Source: Pedobacter petrophilus (GTDB taxonomy: Bacteria; Bacteroidota; Bacteroidia; Sphingobacteriales; Sphingobacteriaceae). From it: DNA of 64,000 nucleotides. The notes under the pieces were generated by a model. That model was given only the letters and a program-made list of their open reading frames with translations, searched no databases and had not been told where the DNA came from. Positions 24,678 through 33,489 of the stretch are shown here, one piece after another. A program made the translations under genes and the position numbers. The stretch spans positions 1-64,000 of the forward strand of contig NZ_WKKH01000008.1 of assembly GCF_009674725.1 (NCBI RefSeq), given 5' to 3'. The first letter of the stretch is position 1; every line of letters begins with the position of its first letter.

Positions 24678-25619
24678 ATGGCAGATCAAAACCTAATTAT
24701 TATCCTCGGCGCTACAGCATCTGGTAAAACAAAGCTTGCAGTTCAGGTAGCTAACGAATTAAATGGTGAAATTATCAGTGCAGATAGCCGGCAGATCTTT
24801 AGAAAGATGAATATCGGAACAGGGAAAGACCTTCATGAATATGAAATCAATAATAAGATTATTCCACATCACTTAATTGATATTTTAGATCCTGGAGAAA
24901 GATATCATGTAGACGCATTTAAAAATGATTTTTACCGGGCATTTGAGTCGATCAACAGTAGGGGAAGGCAGGCGATTTTATGCGGTGGAACAGGAATGTA
25001 CATTCATAGTCTGCTGCAAAATCAACAATATACCGCAGTTCCTATCAATGCAACATTGAGAACATCATTAGAAGTTTATGAAAAAGATCAGCTGGTACTG
25101 AAGTTAAATACATATCCCCCAATTCATGTTGCACACGCAGATGTATCATCTAAAAAGAGGTTGATCAGGGCAATAGAGATTGCCGAATACCTGCAAAACC
25201 ATGATATAGAAGAAAAATACCGGCCTGAGATTAAGCCACTAATTTTTGGATTGAAAAATCAGGTTGAACTTACCCGGGCTAAAATTTTATCCAGACTTGA
25301 ACATCGGCTGAATAATGGAATGATTGAGGAAGTATCCCACTTAATTGCAAGTGGTGTATCAAAGGAAATATTAGTTTTTTATGGCTTAGAATACAAATTC
25401 ATAGTCAGTTACCTGGATGGTTTGCTTACCTATGAGCAGTTGAAATTAAATTTGGGCATAGCGATTTGCCAATATGCTAAACGGCAAAATACCTTTTTTA
25501 GAAAAATGGAAAAAGACGGCGTAAATATCGTTTGGCTCAATGCTGCATTGTCAACAGACCTATTAAAAGCGCATATTTTAGAAAAGGCCCTGTCAGGAGG
25601 TTTAAACTCCTCTTACTAA
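24678..25619 (+). CDS. miaA: tRNA dimethylallyltransferase (divergent MiaA)
   Basis: This enzyme adds the isopentenyl group to A37 of tRNAs reading UNN codons. The P-loop GATASGKT, the catalytic DSRQIF, VPHH-like PHHLIDI, GGTGMYI, and the late QYAKRQNTFFRKM are present. It differs from standard MiaA: the TAKPS block reads TGKDLHE, and GY-E is FYGLEYK. It therefore may be the second, shorter MiaA seen in some Bacteroidota rather than the main one. It starts directly at the stop of the endonuclease-like gene. No other miaA is in the window. Confidence 0.85.
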   Translation: MADQNLIIILGATASGKTKLAVQVANELNGEIISADSRQIFRKMNIGTGKDLHEYEINNKIIPHHLIDILDPGERYHVDAFKNDFYRAFESINSRGRQAILCGGTGMYIHSLLQNQQYTAVPINATLRTSLEVYEKDQLVLKLNTYPPIHVAHADVSSKKRLIRAIEIAEYLQNHDIEEKYRPEIKPLIFGLKNQVELTRAKILSRLEHRLNNGMIEEVSHLIASGVSKEILVFYGLEYKFIVSYLDGLLTYEQLKLNLGIAICQYAKRQNTFFRKMEKDGVNIVWLNAALSTDLLKAHILEKALSGGLNSSY

Positions 25620-25718
25620 GCGTGTTCTTGTTTTAAATTCCTAAAAGTTGTTCAATTTAAGCTTTTGGCACATGTTTTGTAACAGTGCTGATATATTTAT
25701 TTAACTTAAAAATAATAT

Positions 25719-26231
25719 TTGATGAAAACTTTTACTAAAATTATTGCTACTTCAGCAGCTGTAGTGGCATTATTCTTTGCAACTAATGCTAACGCACAAT
25801 CTCAAAAATTAGGAATAGGAATTATTGGTGGTATCCCTACAGGTGATTTATATAATGTAGCACTTGGTGCAGATTTACGTTATCAATTTGATGTTGATAA
25901 ACAATTATCAATTCCAGTTACCGCAGGTTACACTCGCTTTTTAGGCAAAGAGATCAATGGCTTTGATGTTCCAGATTTCGGTTATATCCCTGTTAAAGTT
26001 GGTGCAAAGTATTTCTTCAACGACTCTGGAGCAGGTGTTTATGGTTTAGCTGAACTTGGTGCTGGTTTTGGTACTAATAAAGGTAGTGGAACTTCATTCG
26101 TATATTCTCCTGCTTTAGGTTATGCCTGGAGTAATGGATTAGACCTTGGATTAAAATATGAAGGTTTAGCTAAAGACGGTGGAAGCACTGGTTATGTTGG
26201 TCTACGTTTAGCTTACGGTTTCAGTTTGTAA
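25719..26231 (+). CDS. Small outer-membrane beta-barrel protein
   Basis: This is a 170-residue exported protein. The signal peptide ends NANAQ (about residue 26), and about eight amphipathic beta-strands follow, ending in LRLAYGFSL with a terminal aromatic pattern typical of outer-membrane barrels. No ligand or enzyme motif is visible. Codon use suggests high expression. It has a terminator of its own and is followed by a paralogue (26385) with the same plan: signal, GIxGG, YGADL/LGADL, PVKVGAKYF/AKGGVKVF, and a final LAYxFxL. Confidence 0.8.
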   Translation: MMKTFTKIIATSAAVVALFFATNANAQSQKLGIGIIGGIPTGDLYNVALGADLRYQFDVDKQLSIPVTAGYTRFLGKEINGFDVPDFGYIPVKVGAKYFFNDSGAGVYGLAELGAGFGTNKGSGTSFVYSPALGYAWSNGLDLGLKYEGLAKDGGSTGYVGLRLAYGFSL

Positions 26232-26251
26232 GAAAATATAAATTATCATTC

Positions 26252-26282
26252 AAAAGCCTCAGCAAAAGCTGGGGCTTTTTTT
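26252..26282 (+). terminator. Terminator of first beta-barrel gene
   Basis: AAAGCCTCAGC-aaaa-GCTGGGGCTTT with one mismatch, followed by a run of T. Confidence 0.85.
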
Positions 26283-26384
26283 ATTGATAAAAATTTCTGA
26301 AAAAAATGAAAATAAAATAAATCTAAATGAAATCACTTTTCGTATATACCTCAAAACCTTATTAATTAACTTAATTTATCTAAT

Positions 26385-26930
26385 ATGAAAACGATTACTA
26401 AAATCTTTACAATGGCAGCCGCAGTTGCACTTTTTGCTACTACAAGCCTGAATGCACAAACAATGATGGAAACTGATCCTAATCCGGCTCCAAAAGGTAT
26501 GGGTTTCAAAGTTGGCGTAGGTATTAATGGCGGTGTTTTCCGCGATAAATCGCCTATGGATTATGCTTACGGTGCAGATTTAAAATTACAATGGGACCTA
26601 ACGCCATATGTTGCAGTTACAGCTTCTGGAGGTTATACCAAATTAATTGCAAAGGATAATGCAGTAGATGCAGATTTTATTCCGGCTAAAGGTGGTGTAA
26701 AAGTATTCCCGATCAAAAGAATGTATTTAGCTACTGAGGCTGGCGCAGGTATTGCTATTCAGGACGGTGCTAAAACTAACTTCATTTATTCTGGTGGTTT
26801 GGGTTATGAATTTGGCGGCTTTGATGCTGGTGTGAGATATGAAGGTTATGTGAATGATAGCGCTTCTACAACTTACTTCAGAAAAACAGGACAATATGCC
26901 GTTAGATTAGCATATAATTTCAAATTATAA
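26385..26930 (+). CDS. Small outer-membrane beta-barrel protein, paralogue
   Basis: This is a 181-residue paralogue of the preceding protein. The signal peptide ends in LNAQ. The mature part has the same order of strands: VGVGINGGVF, YGADLKLQWD, VAVTASGGYTKL, PAKGGVKVF, GAGIAIQDGA, FDAGVRYEGY and a last strand AVRLAYNFKL. An additional loop near 30-45 distinguishes it. The function is unknown; such pairs are usually structural or stress-related porin-like proteins. It has its own terminator, so it is a single-gene unit that arose by tandem duplication. Confidence 0.8.
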   Translation: MKTITKIFTMAAAVALFATTSLNAQTMMETDPNPAPKGMGFKVGVGINGGVFRDKSPMDYAYGADLKLQWDLTPYVAVTASGGYTKLIAKDNAVDADFIPAKGGVKVFPIKRMYLATEAGAGIAIQDGAKTNFIYSGGLGYEFGGFDAGVRYEGYVNDSASTTYFRKTGQYAVRLAYNFKL

Positions 26931-26951
26931 TTAGAACATCATTTAATAGTT

Positions 26952-26980
26952 AAGCCTCGCAATTTGCGGGGCTTTTTTTG
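26952..26980 (+). terminator. Terminator of second beta-barrel gene
   Basis: AAGCCTCGCA-att-TGCGGGGCTT (one G-T mismatch) and a run of T. Confidence 0.85.
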
Positions 26981-27026
26981 TTTATTTAATATTTAAATCC
27001 CTATTTTGAACCGAAAACCAAATACC

Positions 27027-27557
27027 ATGAAACGAATATTCGGAATTGTTATTCTTGCCGGCCTTATGGCTTGCAATCCATCAGAAAAAAAATCTTCGGA
27101 TAAAAATGATACCCTTCAAAAAGACTCGCTATCTGTCAATAACGAAGTTTTAATAAAAGACCAAAAGAAAGCCGATATTTTTACCGCGTATGTAAGTTTG
27201 AAAAATGCTTTAGTGAAGGCTGATCAAAAACATTCTCAGAAAGCTGCTGCTGATCTGCAAAAAAGTCTGGCAAATTACGAAGGTTGTGAGCCCACCGCAG
27301 AAGTTGCCGGTAAAATTGCATCAGGTACTAATCTGGTAGATCAACGGAAAAATTTTACAATCTTAAGTGCAGATTTGATCGCGCTAATGAAGAATGCTGA
27401 AATAGAAAAGGGAACGATTTATGTTCAGCATTGCCCAATGGCTAACAAAGGTGATGGAGGAGACTGGTTATCGACAGAAAAAGAAATCAGAAATCCATAT
27501 TACGGCGATGAAATGCTCGAATGCGGCAGCGTTACGGAAGAATTAAAAGCAAAATAG
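27027..27557 (+). CDS. DUF3347 lipoprotein
   Basis: This is a predicted lipoprotein of 176 residues. ATG 27027 gives MKRIFGIVILAGLMAC with a lipobox (Cys16); an upstream TTG at 27006 would spoil the signal. After a charged linker (17-45) comes the DUF3347 domain, seen in FTAYVSLKNALVKADQKHSQ and in HCPMANKGDGGDWLSTEKEI followed by RNPYYGDEMLECG. The Cys, His and Met residues in the last block suggest metal binding; the domain is often found in copper/silver efflux proteins. No efflux genes are next to it here. It stands alone before citrate synthase. Confidence 0.85.
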   Translation: MKRIFGIVILAGLMACNPSEKKSSDKNDTLQKDSLSVNNEVLIKDQKKADIFTAYVSLKNALVKADQKHSQKAAADLQKSLANYEGCEPTAEVAGKIASGTNLVDQRKNFTILSADLIALMKNAEIEKGTIYVQHCPMANKGDGGDWLSTEKEIRNPYYGDEMLECGSVTEELKAK

Positions 27558-27690
27558 AAGGTGTTTCAACGTTAAATTCAGTATGATTGTTACTTCATTT
27601 TGACCGATAATTCATATTAATTTAACAGATTTGTTATGCATGTATATTAATTTTATATAATTTAGAAAGCTATAAACACAATACAATAAT

Positions 27691-28980
27691 ATGTCAGATA
27701 TTGCAGAAATTAAAGTTGATGGTAAAACGTTAGAATTGCCAGTAATTACAGGAACTGAAAATGAAAAAGCCATTGATATTTCAAAATTAAGAGATCTTTC
27801 TGGCTTTGTAACCCTGGATACTGGTTTTAAAAACACTGGTTCAACCAAAAGTAAAATCACTTTCTTAGACGGTGAAAAAGGTATTTTAAAATATAGAGGC
27901 TATTCAATCGAAGAACTTGCGGCCAAATCTAGTTTCTTAGAAGTAATCTATTTGATCGTTTATGGAGATCTTCCAACACAAACACAATTAGAAGATTTAC
28001 AAACTGACATTAACAAGCATACGTTGATTCATGAGGATATGAAGAAATTCTTCGATGGCTATCCGTCGAAATCTCATCCTATGGGTCAATTGGGTTCGTT
28101 AATCTTTTCATTATCTACCTTTTACCCAGAATGTTTAAAGCCCAATCAAACACCAGCGGAACAAGACTTAACGATTATTAAACTGTTGGCAAAATTTCCA
28201 ACTATCGTTTCATTTATTTATAAAAAGTCTTTAGGCAATCCACTTATTTATCCAAAAAATAAATATGATTACGTAACCAATTTCCTTTGGATGACTTTTG
28301 GTCAGCGCACTGAAGATTATGATGTAAATCCAATTGTGGTTAGCGCAATGAATAAATTGCTTATTCTACATGCAGACCATGAGCAAAACTGTTCAGCATC
28401 GACTGTTCGGATTGTTGGTTCATCTGACTGTAACTTATATGCATCTATTGCTGCAGGTATTGCCGCACTTTGGGGGCCGCTACATGGTGGGGCAAACCAA
28501 GCCGTTATCGATATGCTGGAATTGATTAAGGAAGATGGTGGAGATACGGAAAAATGGATTAATAAAGCAAAGGATAAAAATGATCCTTTCCGGATGATGG
28601 GCTTTGGACACCGGGTTTATAAAAACTTCGATCCACGTGCTAAAATCATTAAAAAAGCTTGTGATGATATTTTAGAAAATCTGGGAATTGACGATCCAAT
28701 TTTAGAGATTGCGAAGAAATTAGAGGAAGCAGCTTTAACCGATCAATACTTCATTGACAGAAAGTTATATCCAAATGTAGATTTCTATTCAGGAATTATT
28801 TACAGAGCCTTAGGCTTCCCATCAGAAATGTTTACGGTATTATTTGCTTTAGGCCGTTTACCTGGATGGATTGCACAATGGAAAGAAATGCACGAAAACA
28901 AAGAACCAATCGGTCGTCCCCGTCAGATTTACGTTGGCGAAACAGACAGAGAATTTGTTGAATTAAAAGACAGAAAATAA
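27691..28980 (+). CDS. gltA: Citrate synthase
   Basis: This enzyme condenses oxaloacetate and acetyl-CoA in the TCA cycle. It is the 429-residue Gram-negative (hexameric, type II) form. The catalytic and binding segments are visible: HADHEQNCSAS, WGPLHGGANQAV, GFGHRVYKNFDPRA and YPNVDFYSGI, with the catalytic His and Asp in place. The N-terminal region starts the family pattern with DGKTLELPVITGTEN. It is monocistronic, with an AT-rich upstream region and a strong GC terminator. Confidence 0.97.
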   Translation: MSDIAEIKVDGKTLELPVITGTENEKAIDISKLRDLSGFVTLDTGFKNTGSTKSKITFLDGEKGILKYRGYSIEELAAKSSFLEVIYLIVYGDLPTQTQLEDLQTDINKHTLIHEDMKKFFDGYPSKSHPMGQLGSLIFSLSTFYPECLKPNQTPAEQDLTIIKLLAKFPTIVSFIYKKSLGNPLIYPKNKYDYVTNFLWMTFGQRTEDYDVNPIVVSAMNKLLILHADHEQNCSASTVRIVGSSDCNLYASIAAGIAALWGPLHGGANQAVIDMLELIKEDGGDTEKWINKAKDKNDPFRMMGFGHRVYKNFDPRAKIIKKACDDILENLGIDDPILEIAKKLEEAALTDQYFIDRKLYPNVDFYSGIIYRALGFPSEMFTVLFALGRLPGWIAQWKEMHENKEPIGRPRQIYVGETDREFVELKDRK

Positions 28981-28994
28981 AATAATAATAGCAT

Positions 28995-29030
28995 AAAAAA
29001 ATCCCGGGCTTAAGAACCCGGGATTTTTTT
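28995..29030. terminator. Terminator after gltA
   Basis: AAAAAAATCCCGGG and its exact complement flank an 8-base loop. The A and T runs on both sides allow it to serve both gltA and the convergent DUF3667 gene. Confidence 0.9.
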
Positions 29031-29049
29031 ATGTTCAAGATTTAGGTAT

Positions 29050-30177
29050 TTAACTTACATAATATATAATGTTAAGCATTACCACTTCGGTAATTGCAAA
29101 GGCAAATCCATAAAGCATAAAGATCCATATCATTTTCCAAATGATTGCGCCGCGTTTTCGTTGATAAAATACTTTTAGGGCATTATAAAAATACCATATA
29201 ATCCAAATAAATACTCCAAATTCAATCACGCCTGAAAGAAATGAATCTGCACCGAAAACATATTTTATAATTGGTTTAGTAAAGATAGATACAATGAAAT
29301 AAGCAGTCATTCCATGTATGGTGAATATCAGATGGTTTAAATAATACATGTGATTTTTGCGGAAATTCCACATGATGAACAATGCCAATAGCGGCATTAG
29401 CAGAAAGTATTGTTTAGGCCTGTTGTGTTCTAATGTTTCTGTAATGATTTCTGATTTTTGGCCCATTGCTATTGAACGCTTCGTTACCATTCGTTCGAAC
29501 CAGTTGTCTTTTTGAAAAATAGGCAGTTGTTTTTGTCTGATTAAGTAAGCGCTGTATGTACTATCGTTTCTATCATTATAAATACTGGAAAATTTAGAGA
29601 TTATGTTTTTCAGTGAATCAGTTTTTTTTGATTTATTCCGTATTTTGAAGTCAGCGAGAATGCGTCCCTGATCTTTAAAACTAAGTGCTTTAAATTGTTC
29701 TATATCCAGTTCTTTTTTAAAATCGGCTTTAACATTATCTAAAATCTTACCTGTTTTGTTATTCACTACGCCAGCTTTTGTTAACTCCTTTCTTACGCTA
29801 TCCAACACCATGTATTTCACCGAAGCAGATTTTCCGGGCTTATGCCCGTTTTCGGTGTCTGAATGTTTTGGAGAGTACGCAACCAAAAAGTAAACAATAG
29901 ATACAAAAATGTACATGCTTACCGGGTTGATGTACCTGGCCCGTTTTCCATCCAGGTAATCTAAAGTAACCCGCCCGGGCTTGGTAAGCAGGGGAGAGAG
30001 TGTCTGGAAAAATTTATTATCAAAGTGAAAGTAATGCGCAATACTATGGCTGATGAAACCCCAGAAACTTTCTTTCAGTTCTAAATTGGGTTGACCGCAA
30101 TTGCTGCAATAATGTTTTTCTACATGAGAACCACAATTTAAGCAATTATGTTCTTTTCTATACTTGCCGGCTGACAT
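29050..30177 (-). CDS. DUF3667 zinc-ribbon membrane protein
   Basis: This 375-residue protein has an N-terminal zinc ribbon (CLNCGSHVEKHYCSNCGQ, four Cys) and then the DUF3667 pattern with FFQTLSPLLTKPGRVTLDYL and GKRARYINPVSMYIF. One hydrophobic segment follows directly, and a group of about four more is near the C-terminus (residues about 255-375). A long charged soluble region (about 105-240) separates them. The function is unknown. It lies 21 bases downstream of the MFS transporter gene in the same direction, so the two are likely co-transcribed. Confidence 0.85.
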   Translation of the reverse strand: MSAGKYRKEHNCLNCGSHVEKHYCSNCGQPNLELKESFWGFISHSIAHYFHFDNKFFQTLSPLLTKPGRVTLDYLDGKRARYINPVSMYIFVSIVYFLVAYSPKHSDTENGHKPGKSASVKYMVLDSVRKELTKAGVVNNKTGKILDNVKADFKKELDIEQFKALSFKDQGRILADFKIRNKSKKTDSLKNIISKFSSIYNDRNDSTYSAYLIRQKQLPIFQKDNWFERMVTKRSIAMGQKSEIITETLEHNRPKQYFLLMPLLALFIMWNFRKNHMYYLNHLIFTIHGMTAYFIVSIFTKPIIKYVFGADSFLSGVIEFGVFIWIIWYFYNALKVFYQRKRGAIIWKMIWIFMLYGFAFAITEVVMLNIIYYVS

Positions 30178-30198
30178 AAGAGGAATTGAGAGATTAAA

Positions 30199-31587
30199 TT
30201 AATGACTGATGGCTTCGATAGCTTTTTCTTCAGCTTGTGTATGCTTATGTTTAAATAGTAATGCAAAAAGTATAGTGATGATTAAGGCATAGATAGTGAA
30301 GGAAAGCCAGATATGGTGCCAGTCTTTCATCTGAATGGCTTTATCAAAGGTGCCGTTATTTAAGATGCTTACACCCTGACTTTTGACAAAATCAAGCAAA
30401 TGGTTATTGGTAGGTTCTGAACCTACAAATTCAGATGTCGCCTGGATAGTTGTAAATGATTTAGTGAAATATTTGTCGATCATCCAGCCTGATACTAAAC
30501 TGCCGAATACGGCTCCGAAACCATTTGTCATCATCATAAACATACCTTGAGCAGAAGACCTTGTTTTCGCTGTAGTGGAAGTTTCCACGAATAATGAACC
30601 TGAAATGTTAAAGAAATCAAATGCCATTCCATAAACTACGCAAGAAAGAATAATCATCCAGAGGTTTCCGGAAGGATCTCCATACGCAAAGAAGCCAAAT
30701 CTAAACACCCAGGCCAACATCGCAATAATCATTACTTTTTTGATTCCAAAACGTTTTAAAAAGAATGGAATAGCCAAAATAAAGAGTGTTTCAGAAACTT
30801 GCGAAATCGACATGATGATGGTAGAATATTTTACTACAAAAGAATCTGCATACTTGGGAAAATGCTTAAATTCATCTAAAAATACGTCCCCATAAGCATT
30901 GGTAAGCTGTAGCGCTCCACCTAAAAACATAGAGAAAATAAAGAATAAGGCCATTTTATAATTAGCAAAAAGCTTAAAAGCCTCTAGCCCCAGCGTGTGC
31001 ATTAGCGAAGCTTCCTCAGCAATAAGTTTGCTCGGTTTACATTTTGGCAAAGAAAATGCATATACCCCGAGTAGTAATGCGCCGGTACCTGCGATATAAA
31101 ATTGATATGAACTTGCCTTATTGCCTGTTAAATTGGTAATCCACATGGCCGCGATAAAGCCAACTGTTCCCCATACACGGATGGGAGGGAAGTCTTTCAC
31201 AACATCCAGATTGCCAGATTTTAACGTAGTATAAGATATAGAGTTACTTAAGGAAATTGTAGGCATATAAAAGCACATGGCTGCTAACATTGTCCAGAAG
31301 AAGGCGTTGGGGCTTTCAACTTGTGGTAAATAAAATAGAACGCCGGCATATAAGATATGAAGTATGCCATAAAGGATTTCTGCATTTACCCACTTATCGG
31401 CAATAATGCCGGTCAGCGTTGGCATAAACAGAGAGGCAAAGCCCATAGTGGCGAAAATTGCACCAAACTGTGTACCATCCCATTGTTTTGTTCCGAACCA
31501 ATAATTTGCAATTGTGATAAGCCAGGCACCCCATACAAAAAATTGCATAAAGCTCATTAAGGTTAAGCGAAACTTAACATTCATCAT
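30199..31587 (-). CDS. NupG-like nucleoside:H+ symporter (MFS)
   Basis: This inner-membrane carrier has about 12 membrane helices and 462 residues. The start MNVKFRLTLMSFMQFFVWGAW is the signature of the nucleoside:H+ symporter (NHS) family, and FPPIRVWGTVGFI and AQGMFMMMTNGFGAVFGS also fit. ATG 31584 is an equal option to 31587. Nucleosides are the expected substrate, though relatives may carry other sugars or amino sugars. The next gene downstream is DUF3667, and no nucleoside-catabolic gene is near. Confidence 0.87.
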   Translation of the reverse strand: MMNVKFRLTLMSFMQFFVWGAWLITIANYWFGTKQWDGTQFGAIFATMGFASLFMPTLTGIIADKWVNAEILYGILHILYAGVLFYLPQVESPNAFFWTMLAAMCFYMPTISLSNSISYTTLKSGNLDVVKDFPPIRVWGTVGFIAAMWITNLTGNKASSYQFYIAGTGALLLGVYAFSLPKCKPSKLIAEEASLMHTLGLEAFKLFANYKMALFFIFSMFLGGALQLTNAYGDVFLDEFKHFPKYADSFVVKYSTIIMSISQVSETLFILAIPFFLKRFGIKKVMIIAMLAWVFRFGFFAYGDPSGNLWMIILSCVVYGMAFDFFNISGSLFVETSTTAKTRSSAQGMFMMMTNGFGAVFGSLVSGWMIDKYFTKSFTTIQATSEFVGSEPTNNHLLDFVKSQGVSILNNGTFDKAIQMKDWHHIWLSFTIYALIITILFALLFKHKHTQAEEKAIEAISH

Positions 31588-31643
31588 ATCGTCTGTTTGA
31601 TTTTTGAAAGTAAAGGCTGAATATAGAACTAATTTGAAACATA

Positions 31644-31687
31644 ATTCAAAAATAAACCCAAATTATTTTGAACAATTTGGGTTTATT
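31644..31687 (-). terminator. Terminator of the bifunctional nuclease gene
   Basis: A perfect 14-bp stem (31651-31664 with 31674-31687) around a 9-base loop. Read leftward it is followed by a T-rich tract. Confidence 0.85.
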
Positions 31688-31755
31688 TTATTTTCAGCTT
31701 TTTATTATGAAAATTATTAAATTTTATAGCAGTAAATGAACTTAAAGAGATATTT

Positions 31756-32370
31756 TTAAGATGTACCTCGCTTATTTAATTCGTCCCGCAACCTTGCGGC
31801 CTTTTCATATGCCTCTTCGGCTATTGCCTCCTGCAATTTTTGTTGCAGTTCCTCTAATGATAAGTCGGTAAAACCCGGTTGTTTTCCGCTGCCGGGTAAA
31901 CTATCTGCATCTGGTTCTTTCGCTATGGAATCCATATTTTCCAGGAAGAGAAAATCGTTACCTTCAATTACGATTCCTGCAGATGATAAGATGAATTCAT
32001 AAGTGTAAATCATAGCATCAAACCGTACTGCAAGTGCAATTGCATCAGATGTTCTTGCATCAATTTCATGTTTGTTCTTTCCATCGTTGCAAATTAGTTT
32101 TGCATAAAACACACCGTCAACCAGGTTGTAAATAATGATTTCCTGGATGTTAATGTGGAAAGTATCAGCCATTGATTTAAATAAATCATGCGTCAGCGGC
32201 CTGCTGGGGGTCATTTTCTCAATTTCTATCGCAATAGCCTGTGCCTCAAACGCACCGATAATGATAGGCAATCGCCTCCGTCCATTTACTTCTCCTAAAA
32301 CCAGGGCATAGGCGCCAGACTGCGTCTGGCTGTAAGACAATCCTACAATATCTAACTTAACTTTTTTCAT
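31756..32370 (-). CDS. Bifunctional nuclease family protein (DUF151) with UVR motif
   Basis: The 204-residue protein has a DUF151/bifunctional nuclease domain (residues 1 to about 135). It shows RRLPIIIGAFEAQAIAIEIE, RPLTHDLFKSM and DARTSDAIALAVRFDAMIY, family hallmarks. Residues about 170-200 form a UvrB/UvrC-type helical motif, LQEAIAEEAYEKAARLRDEL. Plant and bacterial relatives show both RNase and DNase activity. It lies just downstream of etfA and ends at a strong terminator, so it probably closes the etf transcript or has its own promoter. Confidence 0.88.
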   Translation of the reverse strand: MKKVKLDIVGLSYSQTQSGAYALVLGEVNGRRRLPIIIGAFEAQAIAIEIEKMTPSRPLTHDLFKSMADTFHINIQEIIIYNLVDGVFYAKLICNDGKNKHEIDARTSDAIALAVRFDAMIYTYEFILSSAGIVIEGNDFLFLENMDSIAKEPDADSLPGSGKQPGFTDLSLEELQQKLQEAIAEEAYEKAARLRDELNKRGTS

Positions 32371-32381
32371 ATCTATATTTC

Positions 32382-32413
32382 AAACCCGGGAGGTTTTAAG
32401 GCCTGCCGGGTTT
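32382..32413. other. Imperfect hairpin between etfA and the nuclease gene
   Basis: AAACCCGG (32382) pairs with CCGGGTTT (32406), and AGG/CCT extends it after one mismatch. It lacks a T run and may regulate read-through from etfA. Confidence 0.4.
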
Positions 32414-32421
32414 AAACACTT

Positions 32422-33390
32422 TTATCCTTTATGTGCTTTTAATGCTTCTATTAATTTCGGAACCACTTCGAAAGCATCTCCAACTATTCCGTAATCCGCA
32501 ACCTTGAAGAAAGGCGCTTCCGGATCTTTATTAATTACTACAATTACTTTAGAAGAACTTACACCTGCTAAATGTTGAATGGCACCAGAAATCCCAATCG
32601 CGATATATAAATTAGGACTGATGGCAATTCCTGTCTGACCAACGTGCTCCGAGTGCGGTCTCCAGTCTGCATCGGAAACTGGTTTTGAACAAGCTGTTGC
32701 TGCGCCGAGTAAACCTGCCAGTTCTTCAATCATTCCCCAGTTCTCCGGTCCTTTTAAACCTCTTCCTGCAGATACTACTAATTCTGCATCTGGTAAGGAA
32801 ACTTTATCTGTTGCCCTAACAATATCTTTGATAACAGTGCCGAGGTCTGATTGTTTAATATCAGCAGCGAAGTTCTCAATTGATGCATCAGTCGCATTTT
32901 CTTTAACGCCAAATGCATTTGGATTCAAAGCGATTACTTTGTTAGCTGAAGTTAGTTCGGTAATGGCAAAAGCTTTTCCTGAGAAAGCAGTCTTCTTAAC
33001 TGAAAACTTTCCATCAGTGCTTGGTAATTCCACCGCTCCATCTGCTAAGCCGGCTTCAAGTTTTACTGCAATTCTTGGCGCTAAACCTTTCCCTGAGAAG
33101 GAGTTCGATAGTACCACAATGTCTGCACTTTCCTTTGAAGCAGCAGCAGCGATAACACTTGCATAGGCCTGGTTAACGAAAGTTTTTAACTGATCGGCGC
33201 TTACATTTAATACTTTAGACGCACCGTATTTTCCTAATTCTTTCAATTCACTTTCGGCAACATCGCCAATGGATATTGCGCTTAAATTAGTTGATTGCTG
33301 ATCTGCAATAGCTTTGGCGTAAGAAACTGCTTCAAAAACAGATTTCTTAAACTTTCCTTCAGCTTGTTCTACATATACTAATACTGACAT
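32422..33390 (-). CDS. etfA: Electron transfer flavoprotein alpha subunit
   Basis: The alpha subunit carries the FAD of the ETF heterodimer, which takes electrons from acyl-CoA dehydrogenases to the quinone pool. The C-terminal FAD-binding pattern is clear: SAGRGLKGPENWGMIEELAG, WRPHSEHVGQTG, YIAIGISGAIQHLAG and KVIVVINKDPEAPFFKVADYG. The length of 322 residues is normal. The etfB gene lies 99 bases upstream in the same direction, so they form an operon. Confidence 0.96.
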   Translation of the reverse strand: MSVLVYVEQAEGKFKKSVFEAVSYAKAIADQQSTNLSAISIGDVAESELKELGKYGASKVLNVSADQLKTFVNQAYASVIAAAASKESADIVVLSNSFSGKGLAPRIAVKLEAGLADGAVELPSTDGKFSVKKTAFSGKAFAITELTSANKVIALNPNAFGVKENATDASIENFAADIKQSDLGTVIKDIVRATDKVSLPDAELVVSAGRGLKGPENWGMIEELAGLLGAATACSKPVSDADWRPHSEHVGQTGIAISPNLYIAIGISGAIQHLAGVSSSKVIVVINKDPEAPFFKVADYGIVGDAFEVVPKLIEALKAHKG

Positions 33391-33489
33391 ATATTTATCT
33401 CTAAATCCCTTACGGAGATTTTATTTTTAATGAAATTAATTCTATTAATTACCTCTTTTTTTACCGATTGAATTCAAACAGCTAACGGT

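Noticed and set aside
32382..32413. Terminator between etfA and the nuclease gene
   Set aside because: The stem is imperfect and no T run follows in either direction; listed as a hairpin only.
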